Numbered from the stretch's first letter, positions 27,549 to 38,012 are shown. The stretch is 64,000 nucleotides of DNA from Chryseolinea lacunae (GCF_016735595.1 NZ_JAERRB010000001.1:124001-188000); one strand, 5' to 3'. Notes: generated by a model from the sequence alone, not told the origin. A program made the numbers and translations.

Positions 27549-27791
27549 CAAAAAGACTCATTCGACCATCCCAACCCTGCACCTGGGGTGTGGGAATGGG
27601 GAAATATTTGTTTCATTTTGGGCTTTTCTCGCCAACCTAACCCCGCGTTCTACCGGGGTCCCCAGGCAAAAACCGGGTTTCGGCTCAAAATTGAAGGCTT
27701 ACCCCGGTGCCATCCCACGGTATATATACCCGGTACTCAATTTGCAGTCTACTTGGGTGACACCCGTGTGTTTACCCTAACCACCTCACTT
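27549..27791. other. Leader rich in CCCGG-type short repeats
   Basis: This stretch in front of the esterase gene carries many short CCGGG/CCCGG words (ACCGGGGTCCCC, AACCGGG, ACCCCGGT, ACCCGGT) and the perfect palindrome GGTATATATACC at 27719-27730. The frame is open upstream to 27528 but the protein it would encode is low-complexity and unlike a real N-terminus. Its role, if any, may be that of an untranslated leader. Confidence 0.4.
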
Positions 27792-28676
27792 ATGAAAACT
27801 CAAATTTTTGGCGTGCTGTTGGTCGGCTTGGCGATGTTGGGATGCTCGAAAGACCCTCTGCAACAAATTACGCCGCCCGATACCAATACTCCTCCGGACG
27901 ACACCACCGCCACACATCCGACAACACCCGACAAAGGCACGCACACCCCCATTCCACTCGGCACCAATGCTGCACCGTATGGTTATTACGTCTATACACC
28001 CGAGAACTATGCCAGCGATACCACTACCGGAAAAGAATTTCCGGTGCTGATCTTTCTGCATGCTTCCGGCGAGAACGGCAATAGCCAAACGTCTCCTTCT
28101 GAGTTAGATAAGATTCTCGTGAGCGGACCGCCGCTCATGATCAAAAGCAACACCTGGTCACCTCCACATCCTATGGTGGTGGTATCGCCACAGTGCCACG
28201 AAGGATGGTGGGATCGCGACAACTTGCGCATATTCATTCGCTTTATCAGCGAGACCTATAGTGTTGACACTACGCGCATTTACCTCACCGGTGTGAGCAT
28301 GGGTGGCAACGCTGCCATGGACCAGCTCAATTCATTCGAAGACAATCAGATTGCTGCCGCGGTGCCCATTGCCGGCGGTGGTGTGATGAACGACTTGTTC
28401 ACACAACGCATTTCGGAGGTTCCCGTGTGGATGTTTCATGGTCAGGAAGACAAGACGGTGCTCCCGGACTATTCTATGGCCCTGGTGCTTGCTGTGAATG
28501 ACCTTGACCCTCCTGTGCACGCCAAGCTGACGCTCTATTCAGGCATTGGTCACGACTGTGGCGACATGACCTACAATGGCACGGGCATGGGCAAAGAGAA
28601 TCCTTCCTTCGATCGTTTCGATATGGATATCTTCACCTGGATGTTTAAATACACCAAGCCTCCGACAGGACACTGA
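27792..28676 (+). CDS. Lipoprotein alpha/beta-hydrolase (esterase / PHB-depolymerase-like)
   Basis: The ATG at 27792 opens a lipoprotein signal (MKTQIFGVLLVGLAMLGC), so the enzyme of 294 residues is anchored on the membrane. After a Pro/Thr-rich linker the hydrolase fold begins: FPVLIFLHASGENG forms the oxyanion region, LTGVSMGGNAAM contains the nucleophile Ser in G-x-S-x-G, HGQEDKTV supplies the acidic residue and GIGHDCGD the His. This arrangement is that of feruloyl/acetyl-xylan-type esterases and PHB depolymerases. The substrate cannot be told. It sits alone between two terminators. Confidence 0.87.
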   Translation: MKTQIFGVLLVGLAMLGCSKDPLQQITPPDTNTPPDDTTATHPTTPDKGTHTPIPLGTNAAPYGYYVYTPENYASDTTTGKEFPVLIFLHASGENGNSQTSPSELDKILVSGPPLMIKSNTWSPPHPMVVVSPQCHEGWWDRDNLRIFIRFISETYSVDTTRIYLTGVSMGGNAAMDQLNSFEDNQIAAAVPIAGGGVMNDLFTQRISEVPVWMFHGQEDKTVLPDYSMALVLAVNDLDPPVHAKLTLYSGIGHDCGDMTYNGTGMGKENPSFDRFDMDIFTWMFKYTKPPTGH

Positions 28677-28697
28677 TACGTCAAAAAAACAAATTAG

Positions 28698-28739
28698 CAG
28701 GCCTTGCCAGATTTACCCTGGGAAGGCCTGATTTTTTTT
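28698..28739 (+). terminator. Intrinsic terminator after esterase gene
   Basis: CAGGCCTT and AAGGCCTG form an eight-pair outer stem, CCAG and CTGG continue it inwards, and eight T follow. It lies 20 bases after the esterase stop. Confidence 0.9.
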
Positions 28740-28914
28740 AAGCGATATTAATACAACTTCAGACCGCATTACCCTTACAGCCCACGTACAAATATTTCGG
28801 GATTGAAAAATATATAAGCAAGTCATTACTTCTATTCCAGTCAGGCTTTACCTTGAGGAAGAATACTTCGGGTGATTTCTTTCCTATCGGACATCCATCC
28901 TAAAGGGTTAATGC

Positions 28915-31900
28915 ATGAACGGGCTAAAAAAACTTTCCTTCTTTTTTGTTCTACTGCTTTCTTGGTGTGTGGTGACTCAGTGCACCACAGATTCAACCCC
29001 TCCTCCATTGCTGGAGTTGCTGCCGCCCGAACACACGGGCATCGACTTTTCGAACACGCTCTATGAAGATGAGAACCTGAACATCCTCTCGTTTGAATAT
29101 TTCTACAATGGCGCGGGTGTCGGCATCGGCGATGTGAACAACGACGGCCTCGCCGATGTGTTCTTCGCAGGCAACATGACCAGCAACCGGCTTTACCTGA
29201 ACAAGGGAGATCTGAAATTTGAGGACATCACCACCACGGCAGGTTTTGCCGCTGCCGGAAAATGGGCCACAGGGGTATCGATGGTGGACGTGAATAACGA
29301 TGGCCTGCTCGACATTTATGTTTGTTATGCCGGACCGCTGGCCGATCCAAAACGAAGAACAAACGAACTTTACATCAACAACGGCAACAACACCTTCACC
29401 GAACGCGCGCAAGCCTATGGCCTTGCCGACACCGGCCACACCGTGCAGGCTGCGTTCTTCGACTACGATCGCGACGGTGACCTGGATGTGTATCTGCTCA
29501 CCAACATCACCGACAAAACCGGTCCCAACGTGATTCGCCCCAAGCGCACAAAAGGAGAAATGGTGAACACCGACCGTCTCTATCGCAACAACGGCAACAA
29601 CACCTTTACTGATGTCTCAACCCAGGCCGGTGTAACAATAGAAGGTTATGGACTGGGCGTGGCCATTGCCGACGTGAACAACGATGGCTGGCCCGACGTG
29701 TATGTCTCCAACGACTACCTATCAAACGACTTGCTTTACATCAACAACCACGACGGCACATTCACCGACCGCATGGCGCAACACTTCAAACACACCAGCT
29801 ACTCGGCCATGGGCAACGACGTTTCGGACTTTAACAACGACGGCCAGCTGGATGTGATGGCGGTTGATATGTTGCCGCCCGACAACAAACGTCAGAAGAT
29901 GATGTTTGGCTCCACGAACTATGACCGCTATCGCTCCGAACTACAGTACGGATACACGCCACAGTTTATGCGCAACACGCTGCAGCTCAACGATGGCAAC
30001 GACGCCAACGGACAACCGCTGTTCAGCGAAATTGGCCAGCTCGCCGGTGTTGCCGCCACCGACTGGAGCTGGAGCCCGTTGTTTGCCGACCTCGACAACG
30101 ACGGCTGGAAAGATTTGCTGATCACCAATGGCTATGCACGCGACATCACCAACCGCGACTTTGTGAGCTACCGCATGCAGGAATTTATGCAGCAGGGAAA
30201 TGACCTTTCGAAAAAGAAAAAACTTTTGCAGGCGCTCACCAGCATCGACGGCGCGCACCTTCCCGTCTTTGCATTCCGGAACAATGGCGACCTCACCTTT
30301 TCTGATCAGTCGGCCACATGGGGTTTTACTATACCAGCCTATTCCTGCGGCGCCGCCTATGCCGACCTCGACAACGACGGCGACCTGGACTATGTGACCA
30401 ACAACATCAACGCTCCCGCATTTGTGTTTGAGAACCACGCCGACACACAGACCAAAAATAATTTCCTGCGTCTTCGCCCGCATGGCCCCGAGGGAAACAG
30501 ACAAGCACATGGCCTGAAAGTGACCGTCTATCAGCAAGGCGACACACTTCAGTACCAACAGCTTTCTCCCTATCGGGGCTATCAGTCCACCGTGGAGCAA
30601 GACCTTCATTTTGGATTAGGAAAAACAACGACCGTAGATTCGATTGTTGCCGTATGGCCCGACGAAAAGTTGCAGGTGCTGACGAACGTTGCCGCAAATC
30701 AAACACTCGCGATTGACTACACCAATGCGCACAAGGGAACCAGCCATACTCACATAACTCCCGCACCTGTTTTCATTCCGGTTAAAGATCGTGCTGACCT
30801 GGCCTTCCGTCATCACGAAACGGAGTATGCTGACTTTAAGATACAGCCTTTGTTGCCTCACAAATATTCTGAGAATGGGCCGGGCATCGCGGTGGGCGAT
30901 GTGAATGGCGACGGACGCGACGACTTTTTTATCGGCGGCGCATACAACCAATCCGGTCAACTTTTCACACAACATGCAGACGGCAGCTTCACACAGAAAC
31001 CGTTGACTTCAAAAACAAAATACGAAGAAGACATGGGCGTGCTATTCTTCGATGCCGACAACGACGGCGATCTGGATTTGTATGTGGTGAGCGGCGGAAA
31101 CGAATTTGAGGAAGGCTCCCCCTACTATCGCGACCGCTTCTATAACAACGACGGTCGTGGAAATTTTATACTCAATGCAAAGGCACTCCCCGCCGACAGC
31201 GCCGCCGGCTCCTGCGTGATTGCCGCTGACTATGATGCCGACGGTGATCTCGATCTTTTTGTTGGAGGCCGTTCCGTGCCACATCGTTATCCGCAAGCCG
31301 GGCAAAGTTTTATTCTGCAAAACGATGGCGGACATTTCACCAACGTGACCGACGCTGTGGCACCGGGCTTGCAGCAGATCGGCATGGTGACCGCCGCCCT
31401 GTGGACCGATGTGGACGATGATCAACAGATCGATCTCATGCTTGTGGGTGAATGGATGGGCGTGACGATCTTCAAAAACAGCCACGGAAAATTTCAACCC
31501 GCCACGGGCAACACCGCGGTGCCGCCTTCAACCGGATGGTGGAACAGCCTTCAGGCTGCCGATGTGGACGAAGACGGAGACACGGACTATATTCTCGGAA
31601 ACCTGGGGCTGAACAGCCGCTATAAAACCTCGCACGACCAACCCGTCAGCGTTTATGTTGACGACTTTAATCACGACGGAACACCCGATCCGTTGCTGGC
31701 CCACTACATTCAGAACGTGAACCGCCCCGCACACCCGCGCGACGATTTGTTTCAACAGATTGTGCAGTTCAAGAAAAAATATCCAAGCTATGCCACCTAT
31801 TCCGAAGCGACGATGGAGACGTTGATGGCCGGCACAAACACAACACCCCGTGTGTTTTCGAGCGAGACCTTTCAAAGCAGCTACCTGGAGAACAAAGGCA

Positions 31901-32445
31901 AAGCAGGATGGACACTATCGCCCCTCCCCGTGCAAGCGCAATTCGCACCTGTGTTTGGCATGGTGACCGACGACTTTGATGGCGACAACCATGTTGACAT
32001 TCTCCTGAGCGGAAACGCCTACGACACCGATGTGTTGTCGGGACGCTACGATGCCTTTAAAGGATTGTTGTTGAAAGGTGATGGCCAGGGAAATTTCACC
32101 GCGCTATCGCCCTTGCAAAGCGGCGCACTGATCGACGGCAACGCCAAAGGCCTCGCACTCCTCACTAACCCCAACGGCACAACACTTGCTCTTGCCGCAC
32201 AAAACAACGACAGCCTGAAAGTCTTTAAAAACACCCGAACGCACCGTGTTATCACGATACGCAACAGCGACGTTGCCGCGATACTCACGCATTCAAACGG
32301 AAAGAAATCAAAGCAAGAATTTTATTATGGCAGCGGCTACCTGTCGCAATCGTCGCGCCGGCTGAAGATACCGGACGATGTTACGGCCATTGTGATTTTG
32401 GATAGTCAGGGGAAGTCAAGACAAGCAGATCTTCCGAAACCATGA
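28915..32445 (+). CDS. FG-GAP/VCBS-repeat protein with UnbV/ASPIC domains
   Basis: A 1176-residue exported protein; the signal segment ends VVTQC, so it is probably a lipoprotein although the lipobox is not ideal. The body has many FG-GAP calcium-binding loops of the form GDVNNDGL.D(V/I)(F/Y), DFNNDGQLD, DLDNDGDLD and YDADGDLDLF. UnbV/ASPIC-type segments (QSTVEQDLHFGLGKTTTVDSIVAVWPDEKLQVL) are near residues 555-605, and a second set of FG-GAP repeats fills the C-terminal half. The family is common in Bacteroidota next to SusC/SusD loci; here it is convergent with one. A role in binding glycans or proteins at the surface is known only in general terms. Confidence 0.88.
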   Translation: MNGLKKLSFFFVLLLSWCVVTQCTTDSTPPPLLELLPPEHTGIDFSNTLYEDENLNILSFEYFYNGAGVGIGDVNNDGLADVFFAGNMTSNRLYLNKGDLKFEDITTTAGFAAAGKWATGVSMVDVNNDGLLDIYVCYAGPLADPKRRTNELYINNGNNTFTERAQAYGLADTGHTVQAAFFDYDRDGDLDVYLLTNITDKTGPNVIRPKRTKGEMVNTDRLYRNNGNNTFTDVSTQAGVTIEGYGLGVAIADVNNDGWPDVYVSNDYLSNDLLYINNHDGTFTDRMAQHFKHTSYSAMGNDVSDFNNDGQLDVMAVDMLPPDNKRQKMMFGSTNYDRYRSELQYGYTPQFMRNTLQLNDGNDANGQPLFSEIGQLAGVAATDWSWSPLFADLDNDGWKDLLITNGYARDITNRDFVSYRMQEFMQQGNDLSKKKKLLQALTSIDGAHLPVFAFRNNGDLTFSDQSATWGFTIPAYSCGAAYADLDNDGDLDYVTNNINAPAFVFENHADTQTKNNFLRLRPHGPEGNRQAHGLKVTVYQQGDTLQYQQLSPYRGYQSTVEQDLHFGLGKTTTVDSIVAVWPDEKLQVLTNVAANQTLAIDYTNAHKGTSHTHITPAPVFIPVKDRADLAFRHHETEYADFKIQPLLPHKYSENGPGIAVGDVNGDGRDDFFIGGAYNQSGQLFTQHADGSFTQKPLTSKTKYEEDMGVLFFDADNDGDLDLYVVSGGNEFEEGSPYYRDRFYNNDGRGNFILNAKALPADSAAGSCVIAADYDADGDLDLFVGGRSVPHRYPQAGQSFILQNDGGHFTNVTDAVAPGLQQIGMVTAALWTDVDDDQQIDLMLVGEWMGVTIFKNSHGKFQPATGNTAVPPSTGWWNSLQAADVDEDGDTDYILGNLGLNSRYKTSHDQPVSVYVDDFNHDGTPDPLLAHYIQNVNRPAHPRDDLFQQIVQFKKKYPSYATYSEATMETLMAGTNTTPRVFSSETFQSSYLENKGKAGWTLSPLPVQAQFAPVFGMVTDDFDGDNHVDILLSGNAYDTDVLSGRYDAFKGLLLKGDGQGNFTALSPLQSGALIDGNAKGLALLTNPNGTTLALAAQNNDSLKVFKNTRTHRVITIRNSDVAAILTHSNGKKSKQEFYYGSGYLSQSSRRLKIPDDVTAIVILDSQGKSRQADLPKP

Positions 32446-32454
32446 CGGGTTGAC

Positions 32455-32856
32455 TCATTGCTTCACCCTCGAGAAGTAACGCAGCTCATAACGAGACTGG
32501 TTTTTTCCGGGGAACACGAATGGCATTTCCTTGCGCAACACCAGTTGGTCCTTGTCGAGCTTTACGATCAGAAATTTTCCTGTTCTCTTTTTTTCAAGAC
32601 TACTCTGGACGAGGCTATCGGACGTGGGCATCTCGTACAGGAAAAAACGGAATTCCGTGCCGCGCGTCATTCTCAGGCGGCCATCGGGTTGATAGTGTTG
32701 CAGTGGTTCCTCGTCGAGGTCTTTGCGCATATAGCCAAACCCATTGTAGTAGCTATACACAGAATCTACATGCCACGAGCCCTGCAATAATTCACGTTTA
32801 TCAGAACAGCTTGCCAGCAGAACAACACATGCAATCGGAAGGATTCTCGTTATCAT
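32455..32856 (-). CDS. Small lipocalin-like lipoprotein
   Basis: The start at 32856 gives MITRILPIACVVLLASC, a proper lipobox (LASC), while the longer frame to 32898 adds 14 residues that do not fit. The product of 133 residues begins LLQGSWHVDSVY and has alternating beta strands (GRLRMTRGTEFRFFLYEM, GKFLIVKLDKDQLVLRK), the pattern of Bacteroidota lipocalin-like proteins. It lies downstream of the SusD gene on the same strand but 170 bases away, so co-transcription is uncertain. Its function is unknown. Confidence 0.7.
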   Translation of the reverse strand: MITRILPIACVVLLASCSDKRELLQGSWHVDSVYSYYNGFGYMRKDLDEEPLQHYQPDGRLRMTRGTEFRFFLYEMPTSDSLVQSSLEKKRTGKFLIVKLDKDQLVLRKEMPFVFPGKNQSRYELRYFSRVKQ

Positions 32857-33025
32857 GGACACAATATAAAAAAAGTGGCATAAAGCAGTCGCCGGCAAGA
32901 TACTGAATTTACAACCCCGTAAACTGACTTCTCCTGCCGGTTCCTGCTTTACACCTTTTTTATACGCCTTGGACTCCTATCCATTCTCTGCCCGGGCGTG
33001 TCGGGCAAGTGGAGTAATGACTTGA

Positions 33026-34489
33026 TTAATAGTTTGTGTTCTGTTTCAATACGCCGGTGCTCAAATCCACTTCACGCTGCGGAATGGGGAAGTAGTAATG
33101 CTTGGGGCGTATAAATTCGCGACCGGGTTTGAATGGCCCGCGGTCTTTTGCATAGTGCGCCACGATGTCGATGAGGCCTGCTTTGTCCCAGCGCATCAGA
33201 TCCTGGTGACGATCGTTTTCGCCGGCAAGTTCCACACGACGTTCGTGCATGATGTCGGTCATGGTTGCACCTGATATCGGATCAAGTCCCACGCGTTCGC
33301 GCACCGCGTTCAATTCAGTATCTCCACTTTGACCTGAACGAATCTTGGCTTCGGCCACCAACAAATAGACGTCAGCCGAACGGAGCCAGGGTGCATTGAG
33401 GCTTTGGCTCATGTCGCCTGCTTCGGTGAAGTTGGTGTATTTGCGGAAGGCATAGCCTGTGAGGCGTGTATCGGACTCGGCGAACGTGTGCGTCACATCG
33501 GTTGTGAGTTGCACTTCATCGCCTGGCTGAAAGATGGAGTAGCCGAGGCGTGGATCGTTGGGTTCAAATTCGTCTACAAGGTCTTGAATGGGTTCGTGAA
33601 AGCCCCAGCCACCCAAGCCACCGGGTGTGTGATAAAATGCAGGGGAATCGTCGGTTGTCCATCCACCTTCATACTGCAAGCTATAGAGCACCTCAGGGTT
33701 ATTCTCCGTAGCAAGCTGAAAATTGTCACCAAAGCTGTCGGCCAGTTTATAGGCATCGTTGGTGGTGATCTTGGTACCGGCGGCAATAGCTTTGGCCCAT
33801 TGTTCCTGATACACATACAACTTCGTGAGGAAGCCATACGCAGTGCCTTGTGTTACCCGTCCCACGTCGGAGCCGGTATAAGACTCGGGCAACAGGTCCA
33901 CAGCTTTTAGCCAATCGGCCTCAACCTGAGCCTGCACATCGGCCAGACTAGACTTGGCTTTGTTGAAGTTGTTCGCCAGAACGTCTTCTTCCAAAATCAC
34001 GGGAACCTGTTCCCATATCACGGCCAGTCTCCAATAGGCAAAGCCTCTGAGGAAATAGGCTTCTCCCAAACTACGCTTGCGCAAGTTTTCGTCCATCGTC
34101 ACTTTTGGTGAGTTGATCAGCACGGCGTTGGCGCGCGAGATCACTTCATACTTTGTGGACCATGTGTTGAGAATGTGCGAATTGGAGGCGTTGTAGGTAA
34201 ACAATTCCAATTGTGCCTCCGAGTCGCCGTGATCGCCAGATCGCACCATGTCGTCGGAGCTGTTGTCGAACGTATACTCCGTGTGTGCAAAACCGTCTTC
34301 GTTCAGCAGTGGCGAATAGATCGCGTTGGTGGCCGACACAACATCATCGCCGTTGCGCCAGAACTGTGTTGTGGTAAGTTGACCATAGGGTGTAGAGTCC
34401 AAAAGATCTTTCTGACAACCGCCTAAGATGGCCATACAGATTACTGCAGCGCCCGTTATTTTTTTCATAAAGACTTTATTATTTCTCAT
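33026..34489 (-). CDS. SusD/RagB family outer-membrane lipoprotein
   Basis: Starts at 34489 (MRNNKVF) or 34468 (MKKITG); both lead to lipobox AILGGC. The longer frame to 34606 lies inside the SusC gene and is not used. The 487-residue product has the SusD features: LLDSTPYGQLTTTQFWRNGDD after the Cys, TPR-like helices (LGEAYFLRGFAYWRLAVIWEQVPVI), and the C-terminal RRVELAGENDRHQDLMRWDKAGLI block ending in FPIPQREVDLSTGVLKQN. SusD proteins bind the substrate on the cell surface and close over the partner SusC. The SusC stop is four bases upstream, so they are co-translated. Confidence 0.95.
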   Translation of the reverse strand: MRNNKVFMKKITGAAVICMAILGGCQKDLLDSTPYGQLTTTQFWRNGDDVVSATNAIYSPLLNEDGFAHTEYTFDNSSDDMVRSGDHGDSEAQLELFTYNASNSHILNTWSTKYEVISRANAVLINSPKVTMDENLRKRSLGEAYFLRGFAYWRLAVIWEQVPVILEEDVLANNFNKAKSSLADVQAQVEADWLKAVDLLPESYTGSDVGRVTQGTAYGFLTKLYVYQEQWAKAIAAGTKITTNDAYKLADSFGDNFQLATENNPEVLYSLQYEGGWTTDDSPAFYHTPGGLGGWGFHEPIQDLVDEFEPNDPRLGYSIFQPGDEVQLTTDVTHTFAESDTRLTGYAFRKYTNFTEAGDMSQSLNAPWLRSADVYLLVAEAKIRSGQSGDTELNAVRERVGLDPISGATMTDIMHERRVELAGENDRHQDLMRWDKAGLIDIVAHYAKDRGPFKPGREFIRPKHYYFPIPQREVDLSTGVLKQNTNY

Positions 34490-34493
34490 ACGC

Positions 34494-37400
34494 TTAGAAG
34501 GTAAGGGTGGCACCAAGGGTGAACGTGCGCGACAAAGGATACTGTGCATAGTCAACACCCAATTGCGGATATTGTCCCGCCTGACGATTTCCACTGGCAA
34601 AGCCAAGTTCCGGATTAAGGCCCTTATACTTTGTGACGGTGAACACGTTCTGGCCCGACATATAGAAGCGCGCGCTAGTCATACGGAGCGCATTCGTGAC
34701 AACTTTCGGAATGGTATATCCCAGTGTGATGTTCTTCAATCTGAAAAATGCACCGCTCTCCACAAATAAATTCGAGGTGCGGAAGTTAAGATTAGGGTCT
34801 TCCGAGCTCAACCGGGGAAGTGTGTTGCTGGTGCCATCGCCCGTCCAGCGCCCGGTCACCTCCTGATAGAGGTTGAATGGATATTGCGCGTTGAGTCCTT
34901 GCATGCGATCAGCATTGTAGAGGTCTACACCGCCCACACCGAGAAAGAACAGGTTCAGGTCAAATCCCTTGAAGCCAAAGCTTGCGTTTATACCATAATT
35001 CACCTTAGGCTGTGGACTTCCCAGGATGCCGCGATCTTTGTCGTCGATGATGCCATCGCCGTTTTGATCTGTGAACCGAACATCGCCGGGATGAATCTGC
35101 CCTTGTGTTCTGCGGCTGTCGTTGGCGATGTTGGGATCCGAATCAATTTGCTGTTGATTCTGATACACACCGTCGGCATGCCATCCATAGAACGTGCCGA
35201 AAGGATTTCCAACATAACTACGTGTAATCTCTTGGTCGGTGCGCCCGTAATTTTGTGATGCGAGGAAGCTTCCGGGGGTTAACAGCTGTGTGATGCGGTT
35301 TTGAATGAACGTGGCGTTGCCGCTCAACGTGAATGTGAAATCACCTGTGGTTTTGCGATACGAAACTTCAACTTCTAAACCTTTATTACGCAGTTGTCCC
35401 ACGTTCTGATCGGGTATGGCCGCCGATCCCAATGTGCCCAGCGACGGTGGCGACAGCAACATGTCTTTGGTGTCTTTCACAAAATACGCCAAGGTGAGCA
35501 ACACTCTGTTGTCAAGAATGCCTGCATCCAATCCAATGTTGGTCATCTGAGCGGTTTCCCATCCTATGTTCGGATTAGAAAGCCGATTCTGGGCCGTACC
35601 CGACACTTGATCCTGGGTGCCAGTGTTTCCAAATGCATACGGATAGCCTGTCGTTAGCAAGGCGAGGTACTGATTCCGGTTAACGTTCTGATTACCCAAT
35701 CCTCCCCAGCCGCTGGTAAGTTTCAGGTTGCTGATGAACGATACATTATCTCTAAAAAACGATTCTTCTGAAACGCGCCACCCCACCGAGAATGCCGGGA
35801 ACGTTCCCCATTGCAAACCATCTCTAAACCTGGAAGATCCATCGGCACGGAACGTACCGGTCACCAGATAACGATCCTTGAAAGAATAGTTTACGCGACC
35901 AAACCACGACTGCAATGCGTCATAGCTGCGGCCCCCATTGTCACCGAGTTGATTAACGATGAGGCCGGCTCGCGACATGTAGCGCAACGAAGGATCTTCA
36001 CTGGCAAAGTTGCGTCCTACTTGCTTGGAATAAATATCGTTATACGTCTGCGACGTGTAGCCAGCTACTACGGCTACAGCGTGGTCACCAAACGTTTTAT
36101 CGTACGACAGAAAATATTCCTGCAAGAACGACCAGTTTTTATCGTTCGTGAGGGTCAATTGGTTGAAGTTCGTTTGACGATACTGGCTGTCGACTTTCAC
36201 TTCAAAGTTATAAGTGTCAGAGAATGTTGCATCCACGGCGAGGTTCGCTTTTGCCTTCAGGCCGGTGAGTATTTCATATTCAGCAGTTGCGCTTCCCAAG
36301 ATACGATTGCGGCTGTTGTTCTTATCCTGCGTGTCGATGGTATAGAGCGGGTTGTTGATGTCGCCAAAACCTGCGATGCTAGAGCTGTAGTTGCCATAGG
36401 CATTGCGTACGGGCAAGCCGGGATGGAAACGAATAGCACTCCACAACAATCCATCCTGTGCCGACAGTGTATTGGGAGCATTGTCGTTGGTGTTGGTGAA
36501 CTGTAGGCTTTGCCCGATCTTCAAACGCTCACCGATTTTGTGGTCGCTGTTGATGCGGAACGTATACCGTTTGTAGTACGAATTCCCGATGATACCTTTC
36601 TCGCTATACTTTCCACCAGAGATCGCAAACGATGAATACTTGCCGCCACCGCGGATCGAAAGATCGATGTTGTCGGTTGTGCCTTTTGTGAACACTTCGT
36701 CCTGCCAGTTGGTCTTCTGTGTTTGATATTGAGGGTCTTGCCACAAGGCCGGAATCGCAGCGCCGTCGTTGTTGAACGACTCCTGCTTGAGTTGCGTCAG
36801 CGTGGGGGCATCGAGCACATCCAATGTTTTGATACGGTGCGAAACACCAGTATAGGCATTGACCGTGATCTTCAGCTTGTCGTCAAACTTGCCACGTTTA
36901 GTCGTAATCAGCACCACGCCATTGGCGGCACGTGTTCCATAGATGGCCGACGCCGAAGCATCCTTCAACACATCCAGCGACTGAATGTCGTTCGGGTTCA
37001 CATCGTTCATGTTGCCCGCAGGCACACCGTCGATCACGATGAGTGGATCAGCATTGTTCACCGTGCCGAGGCCGCGAATGAGGATGTTGCCGGCGTTGCC
37101 GGGAGCCCCACCGTTGCGCACCACGTTCACACCGGCTGCGCGACCCTGAAGGGCTTGTTGCGCTCCACCGGTGGGCAGGTTTTCAAAATCAGATCCTTTC
37201 ACGGCAGAGATAGAACCGGTCACGTCTTTCTTTTCCTGTGTGCCATACCCTACAACCACAACTTCCGAAAGTGTTTTCGAATCGGGCTCCATCTGCACAT
37301 TGATGACCGTTTGATTGTTCAGCGGAATTTCCTGTGTGAGATAACCAATGAAGGTAAGCACCAGCACGGCATCGTCTTCCGGAACGTTCAGCGAAAAATT

Positions 37401-37985
37401 TCCATCGGCGTCGGTCACGGCACCAATCGAGGTTCCTTTCACCACCACGTTCACGCCCGGCAATGCGCTTCCGGTTTCATCCTTCACGGTGCCGGTGATT
37501 ACAGTAGCCAGCACAGCAACGGGTTCATAGACAAAGAGCGGTTGATTGGCCACCCATGCCACGCCGTTGAATGCGGTCCGTGGCGCAGAGGCTGTGAGCA
37601 TGCTGGTTTGTCGGTCGTGTACCGAAGGCGTCAGGGTGATTTGTCGCTTCTTGATGCGGTAGGTCACGTTGGTTCCCATCAGCAGCTGGCTGAGCACCTC
37701 TTCGATGTTCTCGGACCGGATGGTGATGGTGACTTCCTTCTGGATGTCTTGCAGCTGGCTGTCGTTCACCACAAAGTGGTAGTGCGTTTGCCGTTCAATT
37801 TCCTTGAGTGCTTTCTTTAACGGGATGTTTCTCAGGTTCAACTCGATCATTCCGGATGCGGGCAGGCCGCCAGGGCGTGCCTGAACATTCCATCCCAGGA
37901 AGGGCAGCAGCAATGCCATGCATACCAGCAAGCTTTGTCTGAAGCGGTTTCCCGGTTTCCTTTTTTCGCGGTAATTAATCCCCAT
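34494..37985 (-). CDS. SusC/RagA TonB-linked outer-membrane protein with STN domain
   Basis: A 1163-residue TonB-dependent transporter. After a signal segment (LLVCMALLLPFLGWNVQA) comes an STN domain (about residues 45-95: NLRNIPLKKALKEIERQTHYHFVV...), then a carboxypeptidase-regulatory-like domain near 163-235 (GTVKDETGSALPGVNVVVKGTSIGAVTD). The SusC signature VVVVGYGTQEKKDVTGSIS opens the plug, which includes IRGLGTVNNADPLIVIDGVP and DVLKDASASAIYGTRAANGVVLITTKRG, followed by the barrel. The STN domain lets it signal to the FecR anti-sigma factor encoded directly upstream. The substrate is unknown: the locus has no glycoside hydrolase. Confidence 0.96.
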   Translation of the reverse strand: MGINYREKRKPGNRFRQSLLVCMALLLPFLGWNVQARPGGLPASGMIELNLRNIPLKKALKEIERQTHYHFVVNDSQLQDIQKEVTITIRSENIEEVLSQLLMGTNVTYRIKKRQITLTPSVHDRQTSMLTASAPRTAFNGVAWVANQPLFVYEPVAVLATVITGTVKDETGSALPGVNVVVKGTSIGAVTDADGNFSLNVPEDDAVLVLTFIGYLTQEIPLNNQTVINVQMEPDSKTLSEVVVVGYGTQEKKDVTGSISAVKGSDFENLPTGGAQQALQGRAAGVNVVRNGGAPGNAGNILIRGLGTVNNADPLIVIDGVPAGNMNDVNPNDIQSLDVLKDASASAIYGTRAANGVVLITTKRGKFDDKLKITVNAYTGVSHRIKTLDVLDAPTLTQLKQESFNNDGAAIPALWQDPQYQTQKTNWQDEVFTKGTTDNIDLSIRGGGKYSSFAISGGKYSEKGIIGNSYYKRYTFRINSDHKIGERLKIGQSLQFTNTNDNAPNTLSAQDGLLWSAIRFHPGLPVRNAYGNYSSSIAGFGDINNPLYTIDTQDKNNSRNRILGSATAEYEILTGLKAKANLAVDATFSDTYNFEVKVDSQYRQTNFNQLTLTNDKNWSFLQEYFLSYDKTFGDHAVAVVAGYTSQTYNDIYSKQVGRNFASEDPSLRYMSRAGLIVNQLGDNGGRSYDALQSWFGRVNYSFKDRYLVTGTFRADGSSRFRDGLQWGTFPAFSVGWRVSEESFFRDNVSFISNLKLTSGWGGLGNQNVNRNQYLALLTTGYPYAFGNTGTQDQVSGTAQNRLSNPNIGWETAQMTNIGLDAGILDNRVLLTLAYFVKDTKDMLLSPPSLGTLGSAAIPDQNVGQLRNKGLEVEVSYRKTTGDFTFTLSGNATFIQNRITQLLTPGSFLASQNYGRTDQEITRSYVGNPFGTFYGWHADGVYQNQQQIDSDPNIANDSRRTQGQIHPGDVRFTDQNGDGIIDDKDRGILGSPQPKVNYGINASFGFKGFDLNLFFLGVGGVDLYNADRMQGLNAQYPFNLYQEVTGRWTGDGTSNTLPRLSSEDPNLNFRTSNLFVESGAFFRLKNITLGYTIPKVVTNALRMTSARFYMSGQNVFTVTKYKGLNPELGFASGNRQAGQYPQLGVDYAQYPLSRTFTLGATLTF

Positions 37986-38012
37986 AGAAATTGTTGTTAG
38001 TTGGTTAAGATT

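Noticed and set aside
32892-32940. Nested inverted repeat CCGGCA/TGCCGG and TTTAC/GTAAA after the SusD gene
   Set aside because: The stems are short with long unpaired spacers and no T-tract, so a terminator call is not supported.
36723-37820. 365-codon open frame antisense to susC
   Set aside because: It lies fully within the STN and plug coding region of a convincing SusC protein and has no protein-like features of its own.
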